Origin: Ovoidimarina sp038744785
GTDB lineage: Bacteria; Pseudomonadota; Alphaproteobacteria; Rhodobacterales; Rhodobacteraceae
Length of the DNA stretch: 64,000 nt
Assembly: GCA_038744785.1 (NCBI GenBank)
Contig: JBCDLX010000014.1
Coordinates: forward strand, 62,001 to 126,000
Direction of reading: 5' to 3'
Shown here: one piece after another, positions 35,931-44,917 of the stretch
Layout of the letters: each line of letters opens with the position of its first letter
Numbering within the stretch: the stretch's first letter is position 1
Position numbers and translations under genes: made by a program
Notes under the pieces: model-generated
Databases searched by the model: none
Seen by the model: the letters and a program-made list of their open reading frames with translations, nothing else
What the model was told of the DNA's origin: nothing

Positions 35931-36695
35931 ATGCCCAGACCAAGACTGATCGCAGCCCTATCATGTGCGCTTCTTTTGCTCGCCACTCAGGGTATAGCCG
36001 ACACCATGCAATTGGAAGCTACGGTTTCCTACCGTGAACGGATCGCTCTGCCGCCGGACGCCGTTTTGGAGCTCGAGCTGTTGGACACCTCGCGTGCCGA
36101 TGCGCCTTCGGTCAGGATGTCGTCCCAACGGTTCAAGCTGACCGCCGTCCCAAGAACCGTTAAACTCCCCTATGATGGCGCACTGATCGACGAAAGGCTC
36201 ACCTATACTGTGGCCGCCAAGATTTTATCTCGCGACCGAGTGATGTTTCGATCGACAACAGCGACCCCGGTGCTGACGCGGGGTGCCCCGGCTTCTGTGG
36301 AACTCATTCTGGAAATGATGCCACGTCACACCTCAGGCGATGATACAAACACATCTATACTTGGGATCGCTTGGGCGGTTTACGAGATTGCGGGGCGGGC
36401 TGTGATTGCCGACGATCCTCCGACCCTTGCCATCGACGCCGAGGGATCATTTAGCCTATATGGCGGATGCAACCGCTTCACTGGCACGTTGTCTACGGCA
36501 GACGGCGCGTTCACCATGCCCGAAAACTTTGCGGGAACGCTTATGGCCTGTCCTGAGCTGCGCGAACGGCTAGAGCGCGATACCCTTGATGCGCTGTCCA
36601 AAGCCACAGGCTATGTAAGAAACGGATCGACCCTTGCCCTAACCAACGATGCGGGTGTCACCGTGCTCAGACTTCGGGAAACCCAAGGCGGGTGA
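35931..36695 (+). CDS. YbaY-like / META (HslJ) domain secreted protein
   Basis: About 254 residues from the ATG at 35931 (MPRPRLIAALSCALLLLATQ), a Sec signal peptide ending near GIAD; the frame opens earlier at 35871 but within the recombinase relic. Residues 25-135 form a YbaY-type beta domain (LEATVSYRERIALPPDAVLE, LELLDTSRADAP). The C-terminal half is a META/HslJ domain: LAIDAEGSFSLYGGCNRFTG, MPENFAGTLMACPELRERLE and DAGVTVLRLRE. Both domains occur in periplasmic or lipoprotein stress proteins; no lipobox Cys is seen. Function unknown. Confidence 0.8.
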   Translation: MPRPRLIAALSCALLLLATQGIADTMQLEATVSYRERIALPPDAVLELELLDTSRADAPSVRMSSQRFKLTAVPRTVKLPYDGALIDERLTYTVAAKILSRDRVMFRSTTATPVLTRGAPASVELILEMMPRHTSGDDTNTSILGIAWAVYEIAGRAVIADDPPTLAIDAEGSFSLYGGCNRFTGTLSTADGAFTMPENFAGTLMACPELRERLERDTLDALSKATGYVRNGSTLALTNDAGVTVLRLRETQGG

Positions 36696-36894
36696 TCCCG
36701 AGGTCGTCCCTTTTCGGTGACCCGGTACACCGAATTTCGCATCGACATGCGCACCGCGCTCAACCCCCAATGGCACGTCCAGTCGCATGATTCCTGACAA
36801 TAGCGGGGGCCGAAACGCAGTTTCGCTTGGACATCCATAGAACAGTTGTTTTTGATGCACAGACTGCCGCGCCGCGAACGAAGGATACGCAGTA

Positions 36895-37644
36895 ATGTCT
36901 ACCAACTGGAATGGCCCTCCCGGGCTCGACAAAGGTCCGATCCTTGTGACGGGTGCCAGCGGCGGCATTGGCGGGGCGACAGTGCGGCATCTGGCGGCTG
37001 CGGGCGCGACAGTGATCGCTAGCGGTCGCGACGAAGAGAAGTTGGGCGCACTCGCGTCTGAGACGGGATGCACCACCCTGCCGTTCGACCTGACCTCAGA
37101 AGACGGCGTCAGGACCGCTATCGAGGACTGCGACATTTACGGCGTGGTCAATTGCGGGGGCTTCGGTGGTGAAATCGCAACCCCGATGGACACCGATATC
37201 GACGTTTTCGACAAGGTCATTTCGATCAATGCCCGCGGCGCGCTTCTGGTCACCAAGTACGCAAGCCGCGAGATGATCCGACTGGGCCGCGGCGGTAGCA
37301 TTGTAAACGTGTCCAGTCAGGCGTCGCTCGTCGGCCTTAAAGGGCATATCTCATACGGATCATCCAAGGCTGCGCTGGACAACATCACGCGGGTGTCGGC
37401 GATGGAGCTTGGTCCTTACAATATTCGCGTAAACGGGGTCCATCCAACGGTTGTTATGACCCCGATGTCAGCGTGGTATTGGGGACGGCCGGAGGTGCAG
37501 GGTCCGTTTCTTGAAACCATGCCGCTCGGCCGATGGGCAACCGAAGACGAAATCGCCGCGCCCATTGCCTTTTTGCTAAGCGATGGGGCGTCAATGATCT
37601 CGGGCGTAGCGCTTCCGATCGATGGCGGGTTCACCGCCGTGTGA
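36895..37644 (+). CDS. Short-chain dehydrogenase/reductase (L-xylulose reductase-like)
   Basis: 249 residues, classical SDR. The nucleotide site TGASGGIGGA starts at residue 19; Ser140 (NVSS), Tyr154 and Lys158 (YGSSK) form the catalytic set; GVHPTVVMTPMS follows and the ending SMISGVALPIDGGFTAV is typical. The sequence order and the short N terminus resemble carbonyl/L-xylulose reductases, and basic residues after the glycine loop (SGRDEEKL) favour NADPH. It converges with the methyltransferase gene on the other strand, so it need not belong to that cluster. Confidence 0.85.
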   Translation: MSTNWNGPPGLDKGPILVTGASGGIGGATVRHLAAAGATVIASGRDEEKLGALASETGCTTLPFDLTSEDGVRTAIEDCDIYGVVNCGGFGGEIATPMDTDIDVFDKVISINARGALLVTKYASREMIRLGRGGSIVNVSSQASLVGLKGHISYGSSKAALDNITRVSAMELGPYNIRVNGVHPTVVMTPMSAWYWGRPEVQGPFLETMPLGRWATEDEIAAPIAFLLSDGASMISGVALPIDGGFTAV

Positions 37645-37789
37645 CGGGTGGGCGCGACGTCCTTTCTTGCCCTTGGCCGCATTGAAACAGACGGATCACC
37701 CCCCCCCCGCCCTGCGGGTCGATCCCCGCGCGCGGGCGTGGACGGACGGTCCGGGAAAGACCGCCCCCGATGTCGGATGGCTGACCCCG

Positions 37790-38575
37790 TCAGGGACGGA
37801 TCAGATGAACCTCAGGAAATCTGATAACCTCGCTTAACGTCGCCTCTGCAGCGGCTTTGATCATCTGCGGGAACTCGGGCCCGACAACCAGATGTAACCC
37901 TAGCGGCGGCGGCTGAGATCCGGCACCTGCTGCGCGCGCCCTGAACCAATCGGCACAATCGGCGGTCCTGTCGATAACGCGGTCGACCTTGAAACCTACG
38001 GCTTCTACGTCGCGAAGAAGCGCGTCCTCAGTGCAGATGTGATTGTTCTCAGGCGTTCTGGCCCATGGAACCGGATAGCCGTGATCCTTGGCGCCGCTCA
38101 GCACGGGATCGAAGATAACGAAGGGGCTGCCGGGCTTTAGAACGCGATGGGCCTCTCCATAGAATTTGTCCTTCTGTTCGATAAACATGCCGACATGGAT
38201 GGACCACCCGGCATCGTAGACTTCGTCGGGGGCCGGCAACGCGCATGCATCCGCGACGGACAGCCCGACGCGTTTGCCGTGTCCCGTCCGCTTCGACAGT
38301 TCATTGCCAAGCGCAACCGCGTCTTGCGACATGTCATAGCCCGTGATCTTGCAATCGACGGCAGCCGCCAACAACCGCGCCGGGCCGCCGCTGCCGCATC
38401 CGATATCGACAACGTGACTGCCGGTCCGAAAGCCCGCCTCGTCGATCATGTCGTTGATCGCATCCGCGCCGCGTACGTGAAACTGGTCAATGCCCGCCAG
38501 ATCGGACAACGTCGGTGCGCTCGGGTCTTTGCCGGCCTCTGTCAGCGCTACTTCAATTTTCTCGAGTAAAGACAT
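37790..38575 (-). CDS. Class I SAM-dependent methyltransferase
   Basis: 261 residues. The SAM site is VVDIGCGSGGPARLLA near residues 55-70, followed by ITGYDMSQDAVALGNEL and DACALPAPDEVYDAGWSIHV; FYGEAHRVLKPGSPFVIFDP is the usual post-core strand. This is the Methyltransf_11/UbiE-like group that acts on small molecules such as glycine derivatives or quinone precursors. It is the last gene of the minus-strand cluster, ten bases after the MAPEG gene. Substrate unknown. Confidence 0.83.
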   Translation of the reverse strand: MSLLEKIEVALTEAGKDPSAPTLSDLAGIDQFHVRGADAINDMIDEAGFRTGSHVVDIGCGSGGPARLLAAAVDCKITGYDMSQDAVALGNELSKRTGHGKRVGLSVADACALPAPDEVYDAGWSIHVGMFIEQKDKFYGEAHRVLKPGSPFVIFDPVLSGAKDHGYPVPWARTPENNHICTEDALLRDVEAVGFKVDRVIDRTADCADWFRARAAGAGSQPPPLGLHLVVGPEFPQMIKAAAEATLSEVIRFPEVHLIRP

Positions 38576-38585
38576 GGGTCATCTC

Positions 38586-38981
38586 CTAAACTTGAGACCA
38601 GACGATCCACGCGAGATAGGCCCACGCGCCGAATCCAATCGTCCAGAAGGTTGATCTCAGGACCGGTACCCCGAGAAGGGACACAGCCGCGTAGGCCACA
38701 CGCGCTGTAAGGAACGTCGCGCCAAGCGCCAACAACGACGAGTGTTCGATCGCCAGAAGTTGGCCGATCGCGACCGTTGGAACCCAAAGAACCAGTGCTT
38801 CGATCTGGTTGGAGCAGACCATGGCAAGGCGTCGGGCAAGGACGCCTTCGTCAACCCGTTTGTCGAAGTTTGACAGCGTGTACCGAAGCCCAACCTTAAT
38901 GTCGCGCACCAAAGGCTGGCCCAGCAATAGGAGACCAAGCAAGGCCACGTTGAGCAGTGTGATTTGCAGTAGATAGTCCAT
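38586..38981 (-). CDS. MAPEG family membrane protein
   Basis: 131 residues, four hydrophobic helices: QITLLNVALLGLLLLGQPLV, then after the loop LRYTLSNFDKRVDEGVLARR come ALVLWVPTVAIGQLLA, LALGATFLTARVAYAAVSLL and WTIGFGAWAYLAWIVW. This is the layout of MAPEG proteins (microsomal glutathione S-transferase relatives), trimers that conjugate or isomerise lipid-like substrates at the membrane. In bacteria the role is usually unknown. Closely spaced with genes on both sides of the TetR-linked cluster. Confidence 0.83.
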   Translation of the reverse strand: MDYLLQITLLNVALLGLLLLGQPLVRDIKVGLRYTLSNFDKRVDEGVLARRLAMVCSNQIEALVLWVPTVAIGQLLAIEHSSLLALGATFLTARVAYAAVSLLGVPVLRSTFWTIGFGAWAYLAWIVWSQV

Positions 38982-39014
38982 GATGACGGCTTTCAGTTGG
39001 GGTGGATCGCGCGA

Positions 39015-40004
39015 TCAGCGGGCATGCCAGTTCCGGTCCAGATACTCTGCGACGGTCAGTTGCGGAGGCAGATCGAACTCTTCGACGATGGGCGCGCTGT
39101 CCCAACGCGGTTGATAAGCGGCAACAAAGCGTGTCAGCCCCAGAACATTGCTTGCGGCGGGAAAGAACGGCTGCGTCAGCGCCTGCCCAATTGCCGCAAA
39201 CCAGGCTGGCATCGTCACTGCGCGAACCTTGCGACCCGCTTTCTTCGACATCAGGTCCGCGACCTGGCCCCAGGTGATCCATTCAGGTCCCCCGGCCTCG
39301 ATTGTCCGGTTGTGCGCAGCTTGTTTGCCAACGGTTGCCGCCATCATCTCGGCGACGTCTCTGGTCGAGATCATAGGAGCACCATGATCGCGGCCCCCTG
39401 GTGCAAGCAGTATTCCGCGTTTCTGAACAAGGTTGCCAGTCAGGCGCTGCCAGAACTTCACAAAACCGAATTGACGGGCGCATGTGGAGTGAGGATCGTC
39501 CCCCATAGCCTGTACCGCGCCAATCATGACCAGCCAAACATCCATAAAGGCCGGATTCCGAAAAATCGTCGCCGCGATTGGCGACGCATTAAGGCGCTTT
39601 TCGATGATCCGTTTGCCGGCAAGCTCCGGCACACGTGCTTCCAACTCGTGCACCGGAACTGAGGATTGAATCCAGTGCCGCACACCCGCCCGCTCTGCGG
39701 CCGCGATGAACCCCTCGTATCCCTTCTCATGCATGGCCCTTGTGCTCATTGTCGCGCCCGAAGGAATGATCCCGTTCGCGGACGAAATCACTGTTTCGAT
39801 GCCGACAAGCGCCCGCTCCAGCGAGGCAATGTCTTCTATCGACCCAATGGCATATTCGATCTTTCCCTCTGCGCCGTGAACAATAGCGTCGGGCCGCCGC
39901 ATCAGAGCGCGGACCGCATAGCCTTTTCGGAGCAGAGCCTTGACGACCTGACTACCGACCTGACCGGTTGCTCCGGCGACCAAGATCTTGGGTGAGCCAC
40001 TCAT
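39015..40004 (-). CDS. NmrA-like NAD(P)-binding protein
   Basis: 329 residues. The start MSGSPKILVAGATGQVGSQV carries the GxxGxxG Rossmann loop, followed by LLRKGYAVRALMRRPD, where Arg residues suggest NADP. The segment EARVPELAGKRIIEKRLNAS replaces the YxxxK helix of classical SDRs, as in NmrA/atypical SDR a5 proteins. ISTRDVAEMMAATV and IEAGGPEWITWGQVADLMSK belong to the substrate half. Members sense NADP(H) or reduce small carbonyl compounds. Between the MBL hydrolase and MAPEG genes of the cluster. Confidence 0.83.
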   Translation of the reverse strand: MSGSPKILVAGATGQVGSQVVKALLRKGYAVRALMRRPDAIVHGAEGKIEYAIGSIEDIASLERALVGIETVISSANGIIPSGATMSTRAMHEKGYEGFIAAAERAGVRHWIQSSVPVHELEARVPELAGKRIIEKRLNASPIAATIFRNPAFMDVWLVMIGAVQAMGDDPHSTCARQFGFVKFWQRLTGNLVQKRGILLAPGGRDHGAPMISTRDVAEMMAATVGKQAAHNRTIEAGGPEWITWGQVADLMSKKAGRKVRAVTMPAWFAAIGQALTQPFFPAASNVLGLTRFVAAYQPRWDSAPIVEEFDLPPQLTVAEYLDRNWHAR

Positions 40005-40067
40005 GTCAAAATCCTTCCAGATTCTGTGGGTTCGCCGTAAGAAAGGTTTTTCCAGTGGCGACTCGCA

Positions 40068-41012
40068 TCAAGTGAACTCCCAATGCGATTGAATGAAGCG
40101 AAACCCGTCACCCGACCGCTCGATCGCACCGAACCCCGGGAACGGCAGATGGCTTCCGATGACGAACATTCGGTCTGACACCACCATGTCCAAGGTCCGC
40201 TTGCGGGTTTGTGCTGCGGCTTGTTGATCGACGTCGAAAACGATCCCAATCGCGGGCTGTGGCAATTGGATCGGGGCAGCGTGAACGACGTCACCCCACA
40301 TCAAGACGACATCCCCTTCGCTTTCGATCCGATACCCCATATGTCCAGGGGTGTGGCCGGGGAGAGGGACTGCCGTGATCCCTGGTGACACATCGGCTTC
40401 CTTCGACACCATGCGCAAGCGGTCCTCGAACGTGTCGAGAACACCGGATGCCAGATCAAAGAACGGCCGAAAACCCTCGGGGAACTGCGACCTCATTCCA
40501 TGATCGGTCCAAAACGCGGCGTCGGCTGTTCCAACCACAATTTCCGCGTTGACGAAGGGCGTGTCGCCATCCGCGATCAGGCCCCCGATGTGATCCGGAT
40601 GCAGATGCGTAGCCAAGACCAAATCCACATCAGATGGATCAAAGCCAAGCGCTCCAAACATCGCCTTAAACCGCCCCAAAGTCGGCCCCATAACCGGGCC
40701 GGTTCCCGCATCGATCAAGATGCGTCGGCCCGCAGCCTCCACAAGAAAAGCCGCGACGCCGCCCGTATAGACGTTTTGACGAAACCGCGCCCCTTCAAGA
40801 AGGGCGTCGTATCTTTCTGCCGGTAGATCTGGAAAAAGCTCGACAGGAAGGGGAAGGAAACCGTCTGAAATCGCTGTTACAGAAAACGCGCCGACGCGAA
40901 AACGGCTGACGCCCATTGGAGCGTCACCTGCAGCCGGGCCCGTACTTGCTAGTGCGGATCTTGCAAAGGGCGCAAGGGGTGCTGCTGCAAGCAGCTTTCT
41001 TCGACCGATCAT
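40068..41012 (-). CDS. Exported MBL-fold metallohydrolase
   Basis: 314 residues from the ATG at 41012 (MIGRRKLLAAAPLAPFARSA), a twin-Arg signal; the longer frame from 41330 overlaps the neighbouring gene. The metal site is THLHPDH with H136, H138, D140 and H141, then VPLPGHTPGHMGYRIE with the next His and LMWGDVVHAAPIQL with Asp. AVAA-type N-acyl-homoserine lactonases and quinone-linked MBL proteins share this form. Preceded by a palindromic operator at 41134-41151. A quorum-quenching or detoxifying role is only a possibility. Confidence 0.85.
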   Translation of the reverse strand: MIGRRKLLAAAPLAPFARSALASTGPAAGDAPMGVSRFRVGAFSVTAISDGFLPLPVELFPDLPAERYDALLEGARFRQNVYTGGVAAFLVEAAGRRILIDAGTGPVMGPTLGRFKAMFGALGFDPSDVDLVLATHLHPDHIGGLIADGDTPFVNAEIVVGTADAAFWTDHGMRSQFPEGFRPFFDLASGVLDTFEDRLRMVSKEADVSPGITAVPLPGHTPGHMGYRIESEGDVVLMWGDVVHAAPIQLPQPAIGIVFDVDQQAAAQTRKRTLDMVVSDRMFVIGSHLPFPGFGAIERSGDGFRFIQSHWEFT

Positions 41013-41133
41013 AGGCTTAGTTCCTTTCTTGTTCGGAGGTGTCGATCGCAGGCCCCCGCGCGCATCAGTCGCGATGGCCGCTTTGTCGTCGACTTTATGC
41101 ATGTCACTTCCCGCAGGCTTTTTTGACCCTATT

Positions 41134-41151
41134 AGAGAATTTATGTTCTCT
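41134..41151. promoter_or_regulatory. AGAGAA-N6-TTCTCT operator, copy 1
   Basis: A perfect six-base inverted repeat with spacer TTTATG, 122 bases upstream of the MBL hydrolase start. The same sequence occurs upstream of the membrane protein gene and, with one mismatch, upstream of the TetR gene, so this is probably the binding site of that TetR protein. Confidence 0.65.
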
Positions 41152-41185
41152 TTTTGCCCATAGGTAAGACTTTTCCTGGCGCCAG

Positions 41186-41977
41186 TCATGCCATCAAGAC
41201 TTTCGCGATCAGCAGGCAATGGGCCAACCAGAACACCGGACCACAGAACGACGGGGCAAGGTTCATCGGCCAGCGAAACGGAAGAAACGTGGGCGCTTCT
41301 TCTCCCATTTCCACCCGCGACCAACGCCAACTCAAGGCAGAGCCTGGCACACCGAAATACATTGTCGTGGCGGCACCGAAAAAGGCCGCAATGCCGGCAA
41401 TACTGTATGCGACGAGAAGCCCGGGCGGCGCGGGGCTGTCCAGCACCAAGAGCCAGGCGGTCGCTATGACCGAAAAAATCGCAAAGCCGAAATCCGGGAT
41501 ACTACCAAACCGAAAGAAATATCCTGGCAGTTGGCCCTTCAGGAATTTCGAGATGGTTCCCCAGGCCGACAGGCGAAGGATGTGTATCGCGATGAGTTCG
41601 GTAGCGCCTGCCCCGATCGCAATCTGGACCGCCGCCTCCCTCAAAGACGGGAAGTAGATCACAGCTGCCAGTGTCAAGCCGGTTGGCAAAAGGGCCTGAA
41701 CCAGTGTCGGAAAAACATGGGAGTTTCGCTCGGGCAAGTGCGCGCGCGCGATGAAAACCTGAAGCATCAGCCACACCACCATTGCCAGAAGCCAAACAAG
41801 GCCGGCACCGAAAGCGTGTTCACTGGTGAAACGGGCAATCAGCGACGCGTACCACACCCACATCAGCCCAGAGAGCACAAGAATTCCGTATCCGGCAGAC
41901 CAGTCTTCCGGCTTGGATTGAGCCAATTGATGGCTCCACGCGTGGGGGGCCGAATCGTGGGTCGCGGTTAAGGTCAT
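41186..41977 (-). CDS. Hypothetical polytopic membrane protein
   Basis: About 263 residues from the ATG at 41977 (MTLTATHDSAPHAWSHQLAQ), with GAGGGA eight bases upstream; the earlier frame start at 42064 lies over the operator. Seven hydrophobic segments are visible (for example YGILVLSGLMWVWYASLIA, LVWLLAMVVWLMLQVFIA, FFRFGSIPDFGFAIFSVIAT, LLVAYSIAGIAAFFGAA). No known motif was recognised. It follows the TetR gene and a perfect operator site, so it is likely repressed by that regulator. Confidence 0.7.
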   Translation of the reverse strand: MTLTATHDSAPHAWSHQLAQSKPEDWSAGYGILVLSGLMWVWYASLIARFTSEHAFGAGLVWLLAMVVWLMLQVFIARAHLPERNSHVFPTLVQALLPTGLTLAAVIYFPSLREAAVQIAIGAGATELIAIHILRLSAWGTISKFLKGQLPGYFFRFGSIPDFGFAIFSVIATAWLLVLDSPAPPGLLVAYSIAGIAAFFGAATTMYFGVPGSALSWRWSRVEMGEEAPTFLPFRWPMNLAPSFCGPVFWLAHCLLIAKVLMA

Positions 41978-42037
41978 CTCGCTGTCCCTCTGGCGCGCGT
42001 GCCCTTGACCTGAGCGCCCCAGACTTGGCTTCCAGAT

Positions 42038-42053
42038 GAGAATATATGTTCTC
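42038..42053. promoter_or_regulatory. AGAGAA-N6-TTCTCT operator, copy 2
   Basis: GAGAA-TATATG-TTCTC (16 bases, perfect five-base arms) lies 61 bases upstream of the membrane protein start and just after the TetR gene end. Same motif as copies 1 and 3. Confidence 0.65.
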
Positions 42054-42071
42054 TTATCAGCCAAAAAAAGA

Positions 42072-42641
42072 TCATCCTTCCAGTTCCTTGAGCGCGGTTT
42101 CGACGAACGACATGATCAAACCGCCATCTGCGCGCGCATGCGCCATAAGCAGCAAGGCTTGCATGACACCGACATAGTAGCAGCCCAACTGCTCTGCCCT
42201 GCCTTGTTCCACTCCTGCACGTTCGAACGCGCCCGTGAACTCCGCCGATAGCCTTCTTAAGTGGCTGTCGAAGATCGTCTGGATCTCTGGTCTTCGTATC
42301 ACCGCGTCGCCAGCGGAGTTTGCCATGAGGCACCCTCTGGCACCTTCGCCGTTGGCGGCCATCTTCGCCAAGCCGCGCAGCATTTCCGCGATGTCTTTGA
42401 CCGTAACGTCCTGTTTTGAAAGGGTCGTGAAGATCTCTGGCACCACCGTCGCGCGGTAGTGTTTCAGCGCTTCTTCGAACAGCGCCCGTTTGTCCCCGAA
42501 GACGGTATACAGCCCTTTGCGGCTCACACCGGTCGCATTCACGAGATCATCGTAGCTCGTGTTTTCAAACCCATTGACCCAGAAAACCCGCATCGCCGCT
42601 GTCAAGGCTTCGTCGGGTTCAAATTCACGAGTGCGTGCCAT
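42072..42641 (-). CDS. TetR/AcrR family transcriptional regulator
   Basis: 189 residues. Helix-turn-helix: NTSYDDLVNATGVSRKGLYT and VFGDKRALFEEAL, then the all-helical ligand domain (KQDVTVKDIAEMLRGLAKMA, GARGCLMANSAGDA and CYYVGVMQALLLMAHARADG). CLMANSA is the usual motif of the TetR_C_33-like group that responds to small aromatic or lipid-like compounds. Three operator copies with its likely recognition sequence flank the genes that follow on the same strand, pointing to self-repression and control of the cluster down to 37790. Confidence 0.87.
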   Translation of the reverse strand: MARTREFEPDEALTAAMRVFWVNGFENTSYDDLVNATGVSRKGLYTVFGDKRALFEEALKHYRATVVPEIFTTLSKQDVTVKDIAEMLRGLAKMAANGEGARGCLMANSAGDAVIRRPEIQTIFDSHLRRLSAEFTGAFERAGVEQGRAEQLGCYYVGVMQALLLMAHARADGGLIMSFVETALKELEG

Positions 42642-42652
42642 GTTGGACCTTT

Positions 42653-42670
42653 AGAGAATACTCATTCTTT
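42653..42670. promoter_or_regulatory. AGAGAA-N6-TTCTCT operator, copy 3 (one mismatch)
   Basis: AGAGAA-TACTCA-TTCTTT, 12 bases upstream of the TetR start on the minus strand. Five of six arm positions match the other two copies. The position next to the start codon fits autorepression. Confidence 0.6.
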
Positions 42671-42952
42671 TAACTATGTCCGCTGATCTGACTTTGCAAG
42701 GTTTTCGGGGGGAAATACGAGCTCGGCGAACGTCTAGGTGCGTCTAACCATTTGATTGTAATAAGCTATGATACGGGAAACGACGCGGTGCACGGCAATC
42801 GTCGTGGCCTTCTTCGCCCCCTCCCATTCCGTCAAGCGACTGTCAATTGTTGAGCACTCGGTGATCGGGTACTAATCGGGATACGGCAACCGTTGACTCA
42901 TCGCGGCGTCACGCGGCCGGTCGCGGAACCGGTTGTCGGCTGGGAGAGGCAC

Positions 42953-44752
42953 ATGGGTTCTGGGCGAAAGATCGGAATTGCGACACTTCTGACCCTCGTC
43001 TTTTCCGGTCTTGTGGCGGTTTCGACCGGAACTCTTCTTGCAGTCTCACTTACAAACGCCGTCGATACCACGCGCGAGGCACTTACGGCCCGGGTCGCCG
43101 ACCTTTTGGACGAGGCCATGGGGTTGTCCGAGGCGTTCTATAAGCCGGTCGAGTTCCAGGCACGGTGGTTGGCCGATGATATTCAGACTGGGCACATCAC
43201 ACCCGGCTTGGGCGACGAGTTTCGAGGCATCCTGTACGGCGCATCCGCCGATAACGATCAGATTTCAGGCATCTCGTTCCAGCGTCCGGACGGGACAGGA
43301 TACTTCTACGAAGCGGAGACTGGCATCCTTCAGGATGTAGAGTGGCCACGCCGCTGGCGCATACCGCTTAACCCCAGCGCCGAGGGCCCGCAAACGTGGC
43401 CTCCGCAAGAGGGCACGTGGGTCTTGCGACCGTCCGTGTTGGACGGAACGCGACTTGGCACGTTCATCGCGCCGGTCCGCGGGCCTGACGGGCAGGATAC
43501 AGGCGCCATTGCAATTCGCCGCAACTCAATTCCGCTGGCGCGCGCGTTTGCCGCGGATGCATCGTTCCGGAACTACGAGTTGGTGCGTTTCATGCTGTTT
43601 AACGAGCGTGACGTTATCGGGCATCCCGAACTTGCGACCATGCCCAAGACCTCGCGCCCATCCGTCGATGACCTGAAGGATCCTTTTCTTAAGGAGATCG
43701 CGACCGCAAGACGGCAACCGGTCGCGTTGCTGGACGACATTCAGGGGGCCGAGGGCTTTCGGATCGAAACGGGTGCCGGGTCTCGGGTCATGATCTTGCG
43801 CCCGGTTCCGGACTACACCGCAGGCGGAACGCTGCTTGTTGGCGTGCATTTCGATCCCGCCGCGGGCGCACCCGAGTTGAACCGGATCGTGTCACAGGCT
43901 GCAATCGGCGCTGCGCTTTTACTGGGTGCGATCCTCTTCGCGATATGGCTCGGGCGACGGGCATCGGCTCCCGTCTGGCGTCTGGCAACCGCCGCCGAAT
44001 TGGTACAAGGCGAGCGTCTTGAGGACGTTGAGCCGCTACCCGTCGGCCCGGTTCGAGAGCTGGCAACAGCCTCGGGCGCCTTCAATAGTATGGTCGTTGG
44101 CCTGAAGGAGCGCGAACGCATTCGCAACCTTTTCGGGAAGTACGTGCCCGAGGACGTTGCCGCCCTTCTGGTTTCCGATGACGACGCATCGCAACCGCGC
44201 AATGCCATGGCAACCGTCCTGTTCCTGGATATTGCAGGATTCTCTGCTTTGTCCGAACGCGTCGCACCCGCCGAGCTCGTTGAAACCATGAACGCCTTCT
44301 TTTCCGACGCAGTTCAGTCGATCGAAGCCGGTGGCGGAATGGTCGCCCAGTTTCAGGGCGATGCGCTTCTGGCGGTGTTCAACGTGCCAATACCCCGCGA
44401 CGATCACGCCGACGCCGCCGTTCAGGCAGCTCTATCGATCCTCGATACTGTGGACGACAAGCTCTTTGGCGGGAACCGGTTGGCCTGCCGCATTGGGATC
44501 AATACAGGCGAAGTTGTTGCCGGCGCAATCGGTGCGCAAGATCGGTTGAGCTATACGGTCTATGGGGACACGGTGAACGTCGCGGCCCGTTTGGAAAGCC
44601 TGAACAAAGAGTTGGGCACCCGGCTTCTGATTGCGGCCAGCACGGCCGAAAAGGTGCAGAACGCCGTCTGCGAGCAGAAGGGCGAGATTACTGTGCGCGG
44701 TCGCCAGGCTCCGGTTTCGGTGTATTCAGTCACGGGCACCAACGCAGCCTAA
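42953..44752 (+). CDS. Membrane adenylate cyclase, class III, with HAMP domain
   Basis: 599 residues from the ATG at 42953, which has GGGAG six bases upstream; the TTG frame from 42893 is less likely. One membrane helix near residues 5-32, an extracytoplasmic sensor region (about 33-315), a second helix near 318-337 (AAIGAALLLGAILFAIWL), a HAMP linker and a class III cyclase. Metal-binding Asp residues are in VLFLDIAGFSAL (about 421-432) and FQGDALLAVFN; TVYGDTVNVAARLES carries the Asp typical for adenylate specificity. Makes cAMP in response to an outside signal. Stands alone, with the operator-linked cluster upstream on the other strand. Confidence 0.88.
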   Translation: MGSGRKIGIATLLTLVFSGLVAVSTGTLLAVSLTNAVDTTREALTARVADLLDEAMGLSEAFYKPVEFQARWLADDIQTGHITPGLGDEFRGILYGASADNDQISGISFQRPDGTGYFYEAETGILQDVEWPRRWRIPLNPSAEGPQTWPPQEGTWVLRPSVLDGTRLGTFIAPVRGPDGQDTGAIAIRRNSIPLARAFAADASFRNYELVRFMLFNERDVIGHPELATMPKTSRPSVDDLKDPFLKEIATARRQPVALLDDIQGAEGFRIETGAGSRVMILRPVPDYTAGGTLLVGVHFDPAAGAPELNRIVSQAAIGAALLLGAILFAIWLGRRASAPVWRLATAAELVQGERLEDVEPLPVGPVRELATASGAFNSMVVGLKERERIRNLFGKYVPEDVAALLVSDDDASQPRNAMATVLFLDIAGFSALSERVAPAELVETMNAFFSDAVQSIEAGGGMVAQFQGDALLAVFNVPIPRDDHADAAVQAALSILDTVDDKLFGGNRLACRIGINTGEVVAGAIGAQDRLSYTVYGDTVNVAARLESLNKELGTRLLIAASTAEKVQNAVCEQKGEITVRGRQAPVSVYSVTGTNAA

Positions 44753-44917
44753 TCGCCTGCGCATGAACCGAGGCAGGCATTCACCGCAAACGCGGCGTCA
44801 TGATCCTAGAGTGGTCCGGTCGGCGCGATCACAGCTTTGGTTTCGGAGCGCAAATAGCCCTAAATCCGCCCTTTTTGTTTCCTAGGTCTCGGGAAACGAT
44901 CGTCAGCAGAGGCCGAA

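Noticed and set aside
37697..37710. C-rich run near the end of the SDR gene
   Set aside because: Lies in non-coding sequence and does not affect a reading frame; no stem-loop with a T tail was seen.
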